Source: Piezodorus guildinii (taxonomy: Eukaryota > Arthropoda > Insecta > Hemiptera > Pentatomidae). From it: a stretch of 64,000 nucleotides of DNA. The stretch covers positions 28,230,954 through 28,294,953 of the forward strand of contig CM041292.1 in NCBI GenBank assembly GCA_023052935.1, in the 5' to 3' direction. Positions 1 to 11,929 of the stretch are shown here, in pieces. The translations under genes were made by a program, and so were the position numbers. How positions within the stretch are numbered: position 1 is the stretch's first letter; the number at the start of each line of letters is the position of its first letter. A model generated the notes under the pieces. That model did not search any database and had not been told where the DNA came from. It saw nothing but the letters and a program-made list of their open reading frames with translations.

Positions 1-61
1 TGCATTGATTTTTTTTTTAAATAAACGTCTAACTTTTTTTTTGCAATAAAGATATATACTT

Positions 62-1325
62 TTATTTTATTTTTTCTCTTTATATCTATATTCACGCCTG
101 TCAGAATGTATCTGACAATCAGCAAATGTGCTGTACAAATTGAGATCAGGCATGGTAGGCATGAAGAAGGAAAATGCCCAGCAGCACCCCTTCCATGGCT
201 TTATTTTATCCGAGGAAATCCCTCATCCAGCTTCTCTTTAGCCTTCTTCTGACTGGCATTTCAGCTATTGACATGTCGTTAATCAGTCTATTGTCGTGTC
301 CGTTAAGTTTCCTGTGAAAACGAGTATTGAGTGTTCGTATATGTTTTTCAACTGTTGGTTGTTGTAAGTCCGTATGTAGGGTTCTGTTGTTTACGTACCA
401 AGGAGCTGTCGTTATCAGTCTTAAAATTTTGGATTGAAATAATTGCAGTTTTTGTATGTGAGTCTTTTTAGCTGAACTAAAAATCTGTGAAGCGTAAGTC
501 CATATTAGCATAAGAAGGTATGTGTATGTATTCAGTTTCTGTCTAATTTTTAATTTTGAAGATTTAGATAAAAGTGAGTATAGTACTTTCAGTCGGTGGT
601 TAAGAGTCTGTCTTTTCATTTTGACATGTTGGCCCCAAGTCATCCTTCGATCGAGTGTCTGTACTAGGTAATGTACAGAGTTGGTCTGAGGAATTTGGTT
701 GTTGTCGATAAAAATTGGTAGGCAAGTGTTTTGTCGTAGTGTGAACGTAACGTGTTTTGTTGTCGTGATTTAAACGAATTTTCTATAGCTTGTACCAATT
801 TTGTAGTGTCATCATGTGATTTTGTAGTCAGTGAGGCGAGTATAGGATCGTCGTTTGATGTTAAAATTGCATTATCGTCCGCGTAAGTAGCAATCAATGT
901 GGTGGGATGAGTTGGTATGTCATTTGTGTATACAATGTATAGGAGCGGAGCAAGTATCGATCCTTGCGGTACTCCTGCCAAGACTGGTCGGATTGAAGAA
1001 GTTTCTGAGCCCTGCCGAATAGAGAAAAACCTATCAGAGAGAAAAGAGTGTATAATAAGATAGTATGTGTAAGGTAGTACGTTCTTGAGTTTAAAGAGAA
1101 GTCCCTCGTGCCAGACTTTATCAAACGCTTGGGCAACATCCAAAAATACTCCAGTTGCGTATGGCTTTTTTTCTAGTGCACCTGCAATGAAGTCAGTAGC
1201 TATGTGTAATTGGTGTAATTGAGTGTGACATGCGAAAACCGAATTGATGGTCAGGTATTATTTTTAGCTCAGTCAGTATGTCAACCAATCTTTCATAAAT
1301 TAATTTTTCGAAAATACTTAAACTA
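62..1325 (-). mobile_element. Jockey-clade LINE fragment (family J1, copy a), reverse transcriptase and 3' end
   Basis: Decayed non-LTR retrotransposon on the minus strand, 5'-truncated near 1325. Positions 664-1143 encode the reverse-transcriptase palm: AFDKVWHEGL, then GVPQGSILAPLL, then the catalytic TYADDNAIL (YADD intact). Positions 206-643 encode the C-terminal part, with LIWTYASQIF and the terminal RRLKRSWMRDFLG seen in Jockey ORF2 proteins. The frame breaks near 650 and again upstream of 1143, so it is dead. The endonuclease domain is absent. The sequence from about 62 to 205 is the 3' untranslated part, which recurs in five more copies in this window (3395, 5165, 33925, 48195, 56122), all on the minus strand. 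Confidence 0.85.
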
Positions 1326-1732
1326 GTATATTAAAACAAAAATAAATCTGACTATATTGCTGAATATAGAAAAAACATTCTTTTTTTATCTACTTGATTC
1401 TCCTGACACATTAGAATACATTACCCGCAAGACTCTACTTCCGTGCGGGGTTTTCAACAATGGTGGAAAGATACAAGCGGGGTATGCGGTTTAGCGTTCC
1501 TAGTAGTTGAAGGGGCAGAGCTAACTCAAGTGATTTAACTAAACATGAAATAAATTAACTAAAGAAGTTAAAGGTAAACGTTAAACTTTTTTCTTATAAA
1601 ATATAATGCTAAGTTTAAAATTAACTATGATAGCCGAATGTTACTATCATGGGTCTCAGAATATCTTACCACCTTTTTGGTATTACGTAAGTTCAGTCAA
1701 TATGAATTGGCAAAGTTTTGCTTAGAAAAAAT
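1326..1732. other. unassigned AT-rich stretch
   Basis: No coding potential or recognised repeat seen. A slightly GC-richer part near 1430-1520 has no open frame of note. Confidence 0.4.
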
Positions 1733-1905
1733 CTGGTGCACGCTACACAACACTTTCACTTACCTCCGTTGTTAAAATCAATTTGACATTTTTTTAAATA
1801 GAGATGAAATAAGTTTTAAGAATTAATTACATGGTTTTTCGATAGAAATATGTGTTTTATTAAATAATGCATTACATTATCATCTGAAACAATCAGTTAA
1901 TTTTG
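1733..1905 (+). repeat. family A element, 5' terminal fragment
   Basis: Begins with CTGGTGCACGCTACACAACA followed by ACTTTCACTTACCTCC, a diverged copy of the family A 5' terminus, after an A-rich flank ending AAAAAT. Similarity fades after about 1905, so the 3' two-thirds is missing. Confidence 0.6.
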
Positions 1906-2097
1906 TTTTGGTTTAAAAAGTAACCTATTACAAGAATCTTTATTTATAAGGAGTTATACAAAAATCACTGCCTTGTTTACATTTATTTTTCACTTGTCGC
2001 TAATGCTTACATCAAATATGGAATTCGCAGCTACAATACGTTATAATACTGTATACTGTAATCATTTTCATGGAATATATGTTAAATTTAGACCAGT

Positions 2098-2205
2098 GTC
2101 ACCCGTGGTAGTGATTAGCATAAAATCTTTCTATGCCTAAGGTCGAGGGTTCAAACCAGGAAAATTGCTCTAATATTTTTTTTAAGGGAGTAAAAATCTG
2201 TTGGC
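2098..2205 (+). repeat. tRNA-derived SINE (family B), 5' head only
   Basis: Related to the family B head: GTCACCCGTGGTAGTGATTA, then a B-box-like GAGGGTTCAAACCAGG and GGGAGTAAAAATC. Truncated after the head. The RNA-polymerase-III-type A and B boxes are only approximate. Confidence 0.5.
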
Positions 2206-2517
2206 TCATGTATACAAACGCAAATGTTTATGAATTCTTTTCCGGCATCCAATCCATTGAAAGTCAAATTTAACTATTTATTATTATTATTATTATTTAA
2301 CGCTATTATTATTTAACGCTTTTCTTCAACCAATTCTGGCATTAATTTTGCGTTCAGTTTCTTAAGATATAGAGTAGTTAAAGAGTCAGGTGTATTTCAC
2401 TAGTAGGGTATCTCTACCACTACTATACAAACCTTATAACGTATAAATTTCATAGATAATGTTCTTTTTAGCAATACATTAGAATGTAAAATGATAGGCA
2501 TTATATCTTACATTAGC

Positions 2518-2790
2518 TGGAGTCACCGACAGTGGCTAGCATAACAGCCTTCTATGGCGAAGGTCGCCTAGTTCAAAGATGTCCCAAGAATTTTTTAAAG
2601 AGAGTAAATTATTCCTGGTTATGCCGTCCTTTGGAGGAGACGTGAAATGGTTTGGAGTTAGTTGGATATTGGGTACTCGTTAAATATCCATATCTTAATT
2701 AAACTTGAACATACAAAATTTACGACTTCCGCAGTAGTATTATCGTATAATGAGCTATGTAGCACAAAGACATGTTAAATGAATTGTTTG
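2518..2790 (+). repeat. tRNA-derived SINE (family B), near full length
   Basis: Head GAGTCACCGACAGTGGCTAG with the A-box region, then GCCTTCTATGGCGAAGGTCG. A degraded B box follows (AGTTCAAAGATG). The body shared with copies at 11520, 48770, 56490 and 58655 follows (TATGCCGTCCTTTGGAGGAG, then GGTACTCGTTAAATATCC). It ends near AGCACAAAGACATGTTAAAT. Confidence 0.65.
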
Positions 2791-3394
2791 TTTTAAACAA
2801 ACTCATGATGGATCAAGAAATAACAATAGAAACCACTGCGAAAAAAGTGCTAGTTGATTAAAATGGCATAACATTATCCTACTAGGAACCATTTATGATT
2901 CCAGCTAATCGCTTCTAGTATTAAGAACGACTAGTAGACTATTGGAGTACTGATAATATTGCTATTTTATTGATATGAGACGAAGGAGAAGAGAAGGGGA
3001 CGAGTCCATATACCCCAGAGGAGGGTGTGCCCTAGGCTTTGGTTATTTCCGTATTTAGAGGAGCCCTCATGCATCATCTGTGACAGGCTCGCTCCGTAAA
3101 TCTCGTTCCATTGTTGGCCCCCTCCCCCCAATAGGACCCAGCCTTCTCTTTTCTCGCCCATATTTAACCCCCCACCCCTCCCCTATCTCAGGAATTAGGG
3201 CTATTTATCATATCCTCCATTCGATCCTCAATACGGGTCCGAAGGGGTAGGTTGTGGTCCGTTTCCATTTCAGATAACCTATATCTCAACTCTGCTTCTA
3301 ATTAGAAACATCATAGAAAGCCTAAATCATTCGCTTACATCCCTACTTAAATACATGTTATACGTTAATTATTAATATCTAAAGAAATAGTTTT
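2791..3394. other. unassigned; contains a GC-richer block at 2975-3260
   Basis: The block at 2975-3260 is clearly richer in G and C than its surroundings (runs such as CCCCCTCCCCCC). Its longest frame is 64 codons on the minus strand, with no family signature. It could be a repeat body or a conserved non-coding piece. Confidence 0.3.
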
Positions 3395-3945
3395 TTTTTC
3401 TCTACTTGTTTTTCTTTTGCTCCTGCCAGGAGCTAACTGGAAATGTGCAAAAGTACGAAGGAAAGTAAAATTAAGCAGGAGACATGATAGGCATAGGGAA
3501 GGTAATGGCCCAGTAGCACCCTTTCCTTGTCTTAAACTTAGCAGAGGTCTCTTATCCAGCTTCTGTTCAGCCTTCTTCTGATAGGCGTTTCAGTTATTGT
3601 CTTGTCGTTTATACGTTTTTTGTCAGTTTACTATGAAAACGATGAAAAAGAATTCGTTGGTCTACTGTTGGTTGTTGTAAAACCAAGGGTTTTTATGTCT
3701 ACGTATCAAGGATCTGTCGTTATGGTTCTTAAAAATTTTGATTGAAATGATTACAGTTTTTTTATGTGAGTCTATTTTGCTCAGCCATAAATCTGTGAAG
3801 CGAAAGTCCATGCGGGTTGAAGTAGTTCGTATATTCAGATTTGTTTAATTTTTAATTTTGATGATTTAGATGGAAGAGAATATGCTACTTTTAGTCGGAA
3901 GTTGGGTCCTTCTTTTCACCTTAACATGTTGTATCTGTTTTAAAT
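3395..3945 (-). mobile_element. Jockey J1 fragment, copy b (3' end)
   Basis: Same 3' region as copy a: the ATGATAGGCATAGGGAAGG block, then CCAGTAGCACCC, then the coding remnant for RR..AEQKLDKR and the reading around 3770-3900. Many frameshifts. Minus strand and 5'-truncated. Confidence 0.7.
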
Positions 3946-3959
3946 GTTGTGACAAAATT

Positions 3960-4262
3960 TAGCCATTCCCTAACTACAAAAAATAAATTGCAATAAGCAA
4001 ATATAGAATGGCGCATTTACGTTTTTTTCGTAAAACTTTGGGCTTGAAAGACTTGGTTCTTTGGATTTTGAAGGTTTTGGCAATTCTATATGATTAAAAG
4101 GGTTTGTTGAGTACATTCCGAATAGGGATTTTTCAAGGATAATTTTAACCGTTTTTCAAGTAGCCGGGATAATAGTCCAAATTGTTAGTTCATATGTCAA
4201 GTCCAATGCTGGTCCTCCATGCCAGTCTTTTGTCTAAATAAATTCACCACACTACTCCTAAT
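3960..4262 (-). mobile_element. Jockey-like LINE fragment, C-terminal coding remnant
   Basis: In the minus-strand reading the order is LDKRLAWRTSIGLD, then a decayed KPF*SYRIAKTF block, then IQRTKSFKPKVLRK. This matches the usual Jockey C-terminal order (LDRRLTWK..H, ILKPIWTYG, FQSKVLR). Stops and frame breaks throughout. It abuts J1 copy b but repeats the same protein segment, so it is a separate insertion or family. Confidence 0.45.
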
Positions 4263-4770
4263 GTAGGTATCGGTATTTCGTTGTAATATCCTTGTGGAAA
4301 TTATTTATCCTTTAGTTGATTATAAAAATCGTTTGAAGTTTTAATTTATGTAGGACGATGAGGGATCGTCAATTATTTTATATTAACACAACGAAAGTGG
4401 TTTAGAGGAAGACATTTTGTTGTTAGACCCTTTACCTCTATAAATTTACCTATAAGACTATTTAATGAAGATAAAACCTTTTAATTTAAGAGTATTTTAC
4501 TGTTCATTAATGCTTATAGTTCAATAAAATATTTTCTTGGTCTAATGTGCCACTGCCCGGAAGTCTTAAAAAAAAAAAATAGTAAAAATAATATTTTGTA
4601 TGATATGTGGCACATCGCTTATGTCTTAAATATAAAATTACTATAGGAATTATTGTTTTTGTGCTATATACTATAATACAACTGTTTTATCTCATTATGA
4701 AGCTCATTCACTTTTCAATTTTTTAAACAGAAACAAACATGAGAAATATACTTATTTTTTAATTATAACT

Positions 4771-4895
<125 letters not shown>

Positions 4896-5164
4896 TGAAA
4901 GAGGAGTGATGCCCCAAGAGGGCAGCACCTGCGGCCATAAAGCGGCGAACCCCTTCATTTAAATATCGGGCGAGGGTGGTCAGTATTTATCGCCAAGCGC
5001 CTGTTTTTAATGGGCAGCTCTACTTTCCTACCCCAACCCAATTATTCAATATTTAATACTTCTACCAATCCAAACGCTCTTAGATATTTTATAATGACTA
5101 TTTCTGTATTTACGTAGGGGAGACTTAAATAGATTTTCTAAACTATAAAAACTTGCTTTTTTTT

Positions 5165-5395
5165 TTTATATCTTGATATGTTTCTATTCACACCTGTCAT
5201 ACGGTTGATAGGTAAAGAATGCAAATGACAAAGTTGATGTGGCGTGATAAGCATGATGGAAAGAGGATGCCCAACCGAACCGCACCTCTTCTCAGCGTGT
5301 TTCTTAATTCGCATTAATGTTAACAGGTCCCACATCCAACTTCTGTTTAACCTTCTGCGATTGTTGATGAGCATGTTGGTAGTGACCATGTTTTG
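5165..5395 (-). mobile_element. Jockey J1 fragment, copy c, cut by a mariner
   Basis: The minus strand encodes NNRRRLNRSWMWDLL, equivalent to RRRLKRSWMRDFL of copy a, followed by the shared 3' region. The J1 sequence stops at 5395, where a mariner terminal sequence begins at a TA dinucleotide. Confidence 0.7.
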
Positions 5396-6003
5396 TATTG
5401 GGTTGTCCGAAACGTTCGTAAAGATTTTCAAATAAAATTTACCTTTTATTTTTTCGACTAAAAATGAATCTCAAAGTTAATGATTATTTACATGACATTA
5501 ATTCTCATGGAATTCACTATGTATACGCACTGAATTCGTCTTTATTAAGGCTCAGTAGTGCATTTTATTGCAAACTAACATGAGTTACGATTCAGTTCAT
5601 TTTCGGCATACTGTGCTGTTCTTTTTTAAAAAAGGGAAAAACGCAGCCCAAACTGCAAGAAAGATTCATTGAGCGATTCAATTGATGAAAGCACGGTTCA
5701 GAAGTGCTTTTCCCGGTTTAGATAAATTTAAAAAAAACAACCCCGGCTGGTCGGAGTTCCAATCTTGACATAGAGGATATTATGACGGTCATCGCAAACA
5801 ATGAACGAATTACTGTCCGTGAGATAACTGCGGAGTTAAAAGCCTCCAAATTGACTGTTTTTGATCATCTAAAGAAGGCCGAGTACGTCTTTCGTTACGA
5901 CGCTTGGGTTCCTTATGAGCTCAGTAAAAGGCCCACCAATGTGTCTTTAAGGACTCGGAAAAAGTTATTAATCTTCAGATGGGATATAATAATAAGCTTC
6001 TGA
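5396..6003 (+). mobile_element. mariner transposon fragment, N-terminal transposase
   Basis: Starts TATTGGGTTGTCCGAAACG, a mariner-type terminal repeat at a TA site. Coding traces follow: LFFFKKGKNAAQTARKIH (first helix-turn-helix region), then VREITAELKASKLTVFDHLK and AWVPYELSKRP (positions 5782-6003), the WVPHEL motif of mariner transposases. Several frameshifts occur before 5782. The catalytic DD34D domain and the second terminal repeat are missing. Confidence 0.75.
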
Positions 6004-6164
6004 CATTGCTCCTTCTATCTTTTCCGTTCTCTTCAAAATTTTCTACTAGTGAAATCATAAGATGACGCACCAGGCGTGAAATTATTCCTTGTTATAAGTA
6101 AAGATAATTTTATATATTTAAATTTTTTTTTTTTTTGTATTATTGACGAGTTTTTTACATCTAC

Positions 6165-7045
6165 ATTGTTTCTCTTTCCTTAATATTCTTGCCACTTCTC
6201 CCTCTAGAATACCTCTGGCAACCATACCTTCCTCTACATTCTGTAACCTTCTCTTCCTAGGTCTTACTCTTTTTCATCTTTCAATAAGATGGTTATTGCT
6301 CTTCCATCATTCCTAGTAAATATCCTAACCATTATAACCTTCTTATTTATATTTCGTTGAGAATATTTTTTTCTTGTTGGTCGTTCCGCCTAATTATTTT
6401 GTGGGGAACATGCTGGAGTCTAGATATGACACAAGAGCGTCCTAAAACGTCTATCGCCAACATTGCCTCCTCCCTTATAGCAATCATGTTTCGGCTGCAG
6501 ATAGCGTGACACTTTCCAAAAAGGAATGGTATAGCCTTATTTGTTTTACCAACCTTCTCGTAATTTTTCCATGACGTCCTTAGAAGAGCTGCCATCCTCA
6601 GTTATCTCTCGGCCAAGGTATTTAAATTCCTTAATCTTTCCTAATTCCCAATTTTCTAGGGATAAGGCTCCTACATTCCTCTAAATGCCATATACTTGTT
6701 GTTTTCTTTATTTACTACCAGGCCCCATGCTCAATACTCCTCCAGGAGCTTTCTTAGCATGTAGTTGGCATATTCATTATCGTTGGCTGTTATTAGCTGA
6801 TCGCCGGAAAATTGTATAGAGAATTTATTGTCAATCATCCTGCGCCCATGCATTTCTTCTTCTATACTTTTAGAACCTCTTCAATAAAGAGAATATACAA
6901 CAGTAGAGATAGAGAACACCCTTGTTTGATCCCTTTAATGATCAGAAGGTGGTTTGTTAGCCTTTTTCTTCTCGCCCTAACACCATTATACAAGCTTTTG
7001 TTGGCATTTAATAAATACATTCTTATGCCTATGTTGTGTGTATAT
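6165..7045 (-). mobile_element. RTE/R4-like LINE relic, reverse transcriptase
   Basis: Read on the minus strand it gives IIKGIKQGCSLSLLLYILF (finger/palm block) and then QFSGDQLITAND. There the catalytic F/YADD box is changed to FSGD. LLEEY*AWGLVVNKEN and KEFKYLG traces follow. Stops and shifts throughout, so it is a dead fragment. The separate 82-codon minus-strand frame at 6347-6595 is out of register with most of these motifs. Confidence 0.65.
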
Positions 7046-7517
7046 TAATAAATAATTATTAAATTATTTTTAGATAAAAGTTAAAACAACAAAAAACAGC
7101 AGCCCTAATAAAAACGAACTTTGTACTTAAAATTAATAATAGGAATTTCGTCTATCAGCCATATTGAATGTCTACTTAATTAATTTGAATGAAGCATAAA
7201 GTTAAAGAAGGTTATGGGTATGGGAAAGCCTGGACGGATAGTTTGACACTAAGCTTCTTAAATATAGGATGTCTGCCTTCCTGGAACATCAACTTAATAT
7301 TCTACCAGAAGCCTGCCTGTCAATTATTCTATGAAAATCATTCTGTTTCAAAGTTTAACTTCATAATTCTTGGAAGATTCAAATAGGCCATTAGGTAAAA
7401 GTTCATATAGCGCAGCGGCGGAACTGAAGTTTAATTAAGGGCTTAACTACTCTTATGGAAAGTTTGTAACAAGTTCTACCATCTTAGCGTTTTTTTTTTT
7501 TTTAACGATTTTTTTTA
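7046..7517. other. unassigned AT-rich stretch
   Basis: A 65-codon plus-strand frame at 7189-7386 has no recognisable motif. No repeat signature seen. Confidence 0.35.
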
Positions 7518-7645
7518 TATTTATTTGACAACAAGTAATATACAAATGCTTTTAGGCATATATTGTAACATTGATGACCATTGCGAAAAAGCTCCTTCAG
7601 GATTCTTATGAAACCTCCCAGTGAAGGCGTGGATTTTTCTAAAGA
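7518..7645 (-). mobile_element. Jockey (family J2) 3' tail
   Basis: TATTTATTTGACAACAAGTA and the following GCTTTTAGGCATATATTG, ending GAAACCTCCCAGTGAAGG, are the reverse complement of the 3' end of the better-preserved J2 copy at 39441-40143. Only the last ~125 bases are present. Confidence 0.65.
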
Positions 7646-8500
7646 TGAAAAAAAAAATAGATATTATAACTGTAATCACATGTCACTGGTTAATATTTAT
7701 TTTAGGAATTCGGAGTTTGGAATATGCTAAAGAACTTGTCAATGACACAGGGTTATAGAGGAAATAGATTTTTTCATTATTCATAGTCTAAATAATCTTG
7801 TCTTGTTTTATATTTTTGAAAATTATGTTTCAAATTTTTTAATAATAAAATTATTAAATTATTCACCTAGGTGAGGCTTTTAAATTGTACATCAGACACG
7901 AAGTATATCCAGAAGACACAGTTCCATGGAAGCTCTTTTCTAGTTTCACCTATAACTTACCGACAGACTTGGAGCTTGAACTTGACCCGGTAGAATACTA
8001 AACAGAAATCATTTGATATTTATCAACCCAAAGGGGAGCTTGCCCTAGGCCCTCCAGACTGCCTTGCTTCAGTCAATCCACGTCAAAGCTTGTCTGCTGG
8101 GGTTCTAATCCTCCTTAACACTTCTTGGCTGGGACTTCGTATAATAATTTTGTCCAAAACTTGAGTGACAATTAAGAACAAAATGATATTCAGAATTATC
8201 ACTGTGTTACTCAGTACAAGCGACATAACTTAACAGCTGGCGGTATAGCTGTGTATCATATATCTGAGAATAAACATAAACAAAGTAACTACTACGCAAA
8301 ATATTTCCTTTCGGAAAAATCTTCAATATTGATCAATTTCTTAGGACATAAACTGATTTAAACGATGATTTATTCTGCAGTTCAATTCACAACGAGTTAT
8401 AGTAGCACAATTTATTTGAAAAGTAGAGTTCATGTTTCTAATTTTAATTACTTTAAATCTATCATTTCATATTTAAAGTATAATAATAATTGAATTAATG
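7646..8500. other. unassigned stretch
   Basis: No open frame or repeat recognised. A modestly GC-richer patch at 8025-8140 (AAGGGGAGCTTGCCCTAGG) has no assignment. Confidence 0.35.
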
Positions 8501-8506
8501 TATTTT

Positions 8507-8631
8507 TCCTTTCACTTATTATATATAGTAAGGGAAAGTATTGCGATTGTGAAAATTTTCGAATCCCAGTTTTCAAAGGAAATACACGTTTTAGGGTCTC
8601 CTGAGTCCAAATAACCAAGTCCTGCAAAAAG

Positions 8632-8665
<34 letters not shown>

Positions 8666-9169
8666 TAACTCCCGGGCGGAAACGGAAGTCCTATGAAACT
8701 GAAATTTCATATTTAAGACAAATATACGCTCGAGACGTCACAAAACCTTTTTCATCAAAATAAGCTTACCAGAAGAGCCACTTTATACCATACATTATGC
8801 ACCTTTTTTCGATTTCCTCGAAAACGGTTCAATTTTGATTAAACTCGCCATATCGGTGTAAAATTTAATAGGATTTAATATCATGTAGGTTCCATTCTGA
8901 TTAAAATGGAACCGTTGGAAAGCTAAAGATTTTAGAAAAAATATTATTTCATACACAAGCTTTTAAAAGTTAATAGAGTGATGAAAAGCCGATAAAACTA
9001 ACTGATTATTTTAGTTAATAATATAACAGATTTTTTAATAAAACACTTGTTTCTATAGAAATTCCATTTAATTAATTCTTAAATTATTTTCATCTTTTAC
9101 TGTACTTGAAAATTCTTTAATCGAATTTAATAACGGAGGTAAGTGAAAGTCGTGTGTTGCCCGCACCAG
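8507..9169 (-). repeat. family A element, both ends present (internal deletion)
   Basis: The left edge is the reverse of the family 3' end: TTTCACTT, then the TTATATATAGTAA hairpin, then AAAGTATTGCGATTGTG. Next come the (TG)n core at 8636-8662, CCCGGGCGGAAACGG, and TATGAAACTGAAATTTCATA. The right edge is GTAAGTGAAAGTCGTGTG followed by TTGCCCGCACCAG. About 200 bases of the middle are deleted relative to the 24604 copy. No coding capacity. Confidence 0.8.
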
Positions 9170-9765
9170 AGTTTTTTAAAATGTATTTATTATGTATAAA
9201 AATAAGTGTATATATTACTGTTTATATGAAGAAACATTGTGTGTCGTATATTTCTCGGTATAGGTATTGTGAGAGCACGTACTAGGCGTAATGTGGAACA
9301 AAATATGTTCCTATGACTGATAGTCCGATTCTCAACGGTTATAGATGAAAATTAAATTTTATGTTTTATTTTTATTATTAACAATGGTTTTCATTAGAAA
9401 TACTTAAACATGTCTACTTGGTGTGCACGTATAGAAAAAGAAATGGTGGCAAATGAAACAAGAGAAAATTTCCTAGAAGGTTACGAAGTCAAACCCTCCA
9501 AATCAGAAAGTAATTGTTGCACCACGTCATGCAGAAAATTAAATTTTAATATTTTCAAGAATATTCGAACATTTCAAAGAGGTACTACTTGTCTATCGTC
9601 AAATTTTAGATTTTTTGTATCTGAGTAAAATTTCAAAATTACTTTAAAAATCAAGGCCAATAAAAAAGAGGAGGAGGCAAGAATTAGAAAAGAACGGTCT
9701 CAGTAAAGTCCAGTCATATTGTGGAAGCCGATACTGCACCTAAATAGAAATAAATAAGGTCACAT
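9170..9765. other. unassigned stretch
   Basis: Contains a 72-codon plus-strand frame (9410-9628) without family signature. Also holds one direct copy, at 9310-9350, of the inverted-repeat motif described for 9766-10506. Confidence 0.3.
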
Positions 9766-10321
9766 GACCCATAGTCTGATTGTCAACGCTTTTGGGAAGA
9801 AACCCAAATTTTGAGATTTTTTCTGTTTACTGTAAACCTAGGACAACAGCAAGAATATCAAAATTTGATTTTCTTCCTAAATAGTTGAGAAACAAACTAT
9901 GGGACATGAATTTTTTGCTTATTAAGCAAAAAATATGTGCTTATAGTACATCTTTTAAAACACACATTTGCTTTTTGTTTCTTTTTTTTTTAATTCATGC
10001 TTCCTCGCATCCTTGATACGCCAATGGAGGTAGTTTTTTTTTTTAATTTTTTTTCTTTACACTATTTTAAAGCTAATAAATAAAGAAGATTTTCTGAGAT
10101 CTGTAAATTCGAAAATCCAAGAATAGAGGAGTAGTAGCTCCTTGAAATATCCGAGTATTCTTAAGAATATTAAAATTTCATTTTCTGAATAACGTTGTGC
10201 GACAATTACATTCTTATTTTGAGGATTTGATTTCTGAACCTTCCTGGCGCATTTTCTTTTCTTTCCTTTGGTACTCTTTTTTATTATTTCTGTGCGTGAA
10301 CATCAAGTTATATATTTAGAT

Positions 10322-10395
<74 letters not shown>

Positions 10396-10506
10396 GATAG
10401 ATAGATTTATTTTAGTATTTCTGATAAAAACCATGAATAACAGCCAAAAAACACGATATTTGGTGTTCCACCCAAACCGTTGAGATTCAGACTATGAACT
10501 TTTTTG
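9766..10506. repeat. candidate inverted-repeat element
   Basis: CCATAGTCTGATTGTCAACG near 9770 and its diverged reverse complement near 10475-10497 (CGTTGAGATTCAGACTATG) face each other. Similarity extends inward for about 60 bases on each side. The interior has AT-rich sequence and a (TA)n tract but no transposase. This would fit a small non-autonomous DNA element. Confidence 0.4.
10328..10389. repeat. (TA)n microsatellite
   Basis: About 60 bases of uninterrupted TA, followed by ACACATAGATAGATAG. Confidence 0.95.
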
Positions 10507-10574
10507 TTTTACATAAGGTCTAGTATCTACTTCAATAATATGATGAGACATTCATGAGACCCCCTGTATACTTT

Positions 10575-10830
10575 TTAGGGAAAGACGTTCTCAAGTGGAT
10601 AGAACACTAGTCAACTGTTTTCTCCGGGCCTTGGGTTGCAATCCCGGCAGTGGTGGAATATTTTGTATTCTATTATATCAGCCGTGCGACTATCCTGGAG
10701 TACAGAGACCCTCCTGGGGCTCACCTAGCCTCCAAAAAGTAGGTACCCAAAATAGGGGAAAAAACTGGCGGCGGTCGAATCACCACATTGTACGGCTGTT
10801 AGCCTAGAAACTGAACGAATCTCTATATGT
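10575..10830 (+). repeat. tRNA-derived SINE (family D)
   Basis: A-box-like TCTCAAGTGGATAGAACACT, about 35 bases on a B-box-like GGGTTGCAATCCCGG, then a body with CTATCCTGGAGTACAGAG and GGGGAAAAAACTGGCGGCGG. It ends with GAAACTGAACGAATCTC. Related sequence occurs at 48061-48180 (body) and 56938-57130 (head). The 70-codon frame inside is incidental. Confidence 0.55.
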
Positions 10831-11129
10831 ATTGAGCTTGAATAGCTATGCACAGGTTTATTTGGTATATATATATGTATATATGCATGACTTATTTTCT
10901 ATTTTTTATTACTTATTATCTACTGTCACAATATCAAAGGTTTTACATCAATCGCGCGTTGTTTACAAGCATTACTTTTTATTTATGTTTAATTTTTCCT
11001 TGGATGCGAAAGGTGTTATATACCACGCCATTTAATGTTTTTTTTTTTAATATGCGATGTACTTACAATGCCTAAATTTTCCTGGAGCTTGAAGGATTGT
11101 AAATTTGACCCGACTGTTATTATATATAT
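10831..11129. other. unassigned AT-rich stretch
   Basis: Only short overlapping frames driven by AT-rich composition. No motif. Confidence 0.3.
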
Positions 11130-11335
11130 ATTCCGTCACAGACTGGAGACAAGAATGATACGGTTACAGCCCCCGAGACGTTGGCAATCTAACGCTCGGG
11201 CAGCCACAATAAATATGTAAAGGAGCCGAGTGCGGAGAGCTGAGTAACGAGGCCTCGGGAGATGGGCCCAGAGGTCCCCAGGGCTGGTGGGGGCCGGTCC
11301 CCGGGGTCTTTAGTATCTAACCTCATCGCAGGAGT
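11130..11335. other. GC-rich island, unassigned
   Basis: Markedly GC-rich for this window (GGGGGCCGGTCCCCGGGGTC near 11285-11310). No open frame with a recognised product. Could be a repeat body or an old promoter-like element. Confidence 0.35.
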
Positions 11336-11519
11336 CATCAACCATCCTCACGTCTTTATTATGGTTTTTATATCATATCAGCATATTTTGTGAGGTACTA
11401 ACGTAATTGATCTGGGACTATCCAGAAGAGCCGAAACGTTGAACTACCCTTAAACTTACATTTTACTTCGGAGTAATTATTATTTTTTCTTATATTTACC
11501 TGTATATGCTCAAACCTGC

Positions 11520-11745
11520 AGGTAATCCAAGGATGTTTTAATCGGAGTAAAAAATCCTTAGTTATGCCGTCCTCCGGAAGGACGTTAAAGGATGGTCCCG
11601 AGCCTGTGCGATGTCAGGTACTCGTTAAAGATCCCTATCCTTATTGAACCTGGATAGGCAAAATTTAGGAATCCCACTGTAGCATCGTCCGATTAGCCAC
11701 AGTAGCATAAAGAGACGATAAATAAAATAAACAAACAAAGTATAA
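11520..11745 (+). repeat. tRNA-derived SINE (family B), 3' two-thirds
   Basis: GGAGTAAAAAATCCTTAG, TATGCCGTCCTCCGGAAGG, GTGCGATGTCAGGTACTCG, GGCAAAATTTAGGAATCCC and GCATCGTCCGATTAGCC, in the same order as other family B copies. It ends in AATAAAATAAACAAAC. The tRNA-like head is missing. Confidence 0.75.
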
Positions 11746-11929
11746 GAAATATATTTTATCGTTTTATTTCTACTATCTCCAAGAAATACAGTAATTTCTG
11801 AGTTGGAAAATACTTTGGCTTATTTTTATGTTCCGAAAGAAGTTGTTATTAACAAGAAAAACTTTACTCAACTTTTCGGGGTACCCATCTCAGGATCCTA
11901 TAATAAATAGCAAAACATCACTAAATATT

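Noticed and set aside
5244..5435. 63-codon plus-strand frame
   Set aside because: It is antisense to the Jockey J1 fragment and runs into the mariner terminus.
11395..11455. Hammerhead-like GAGCCGAAACGTTG
   Set aside because: The GAAAC end is there, but no CTGANGA box and no supporting stem could be placed.
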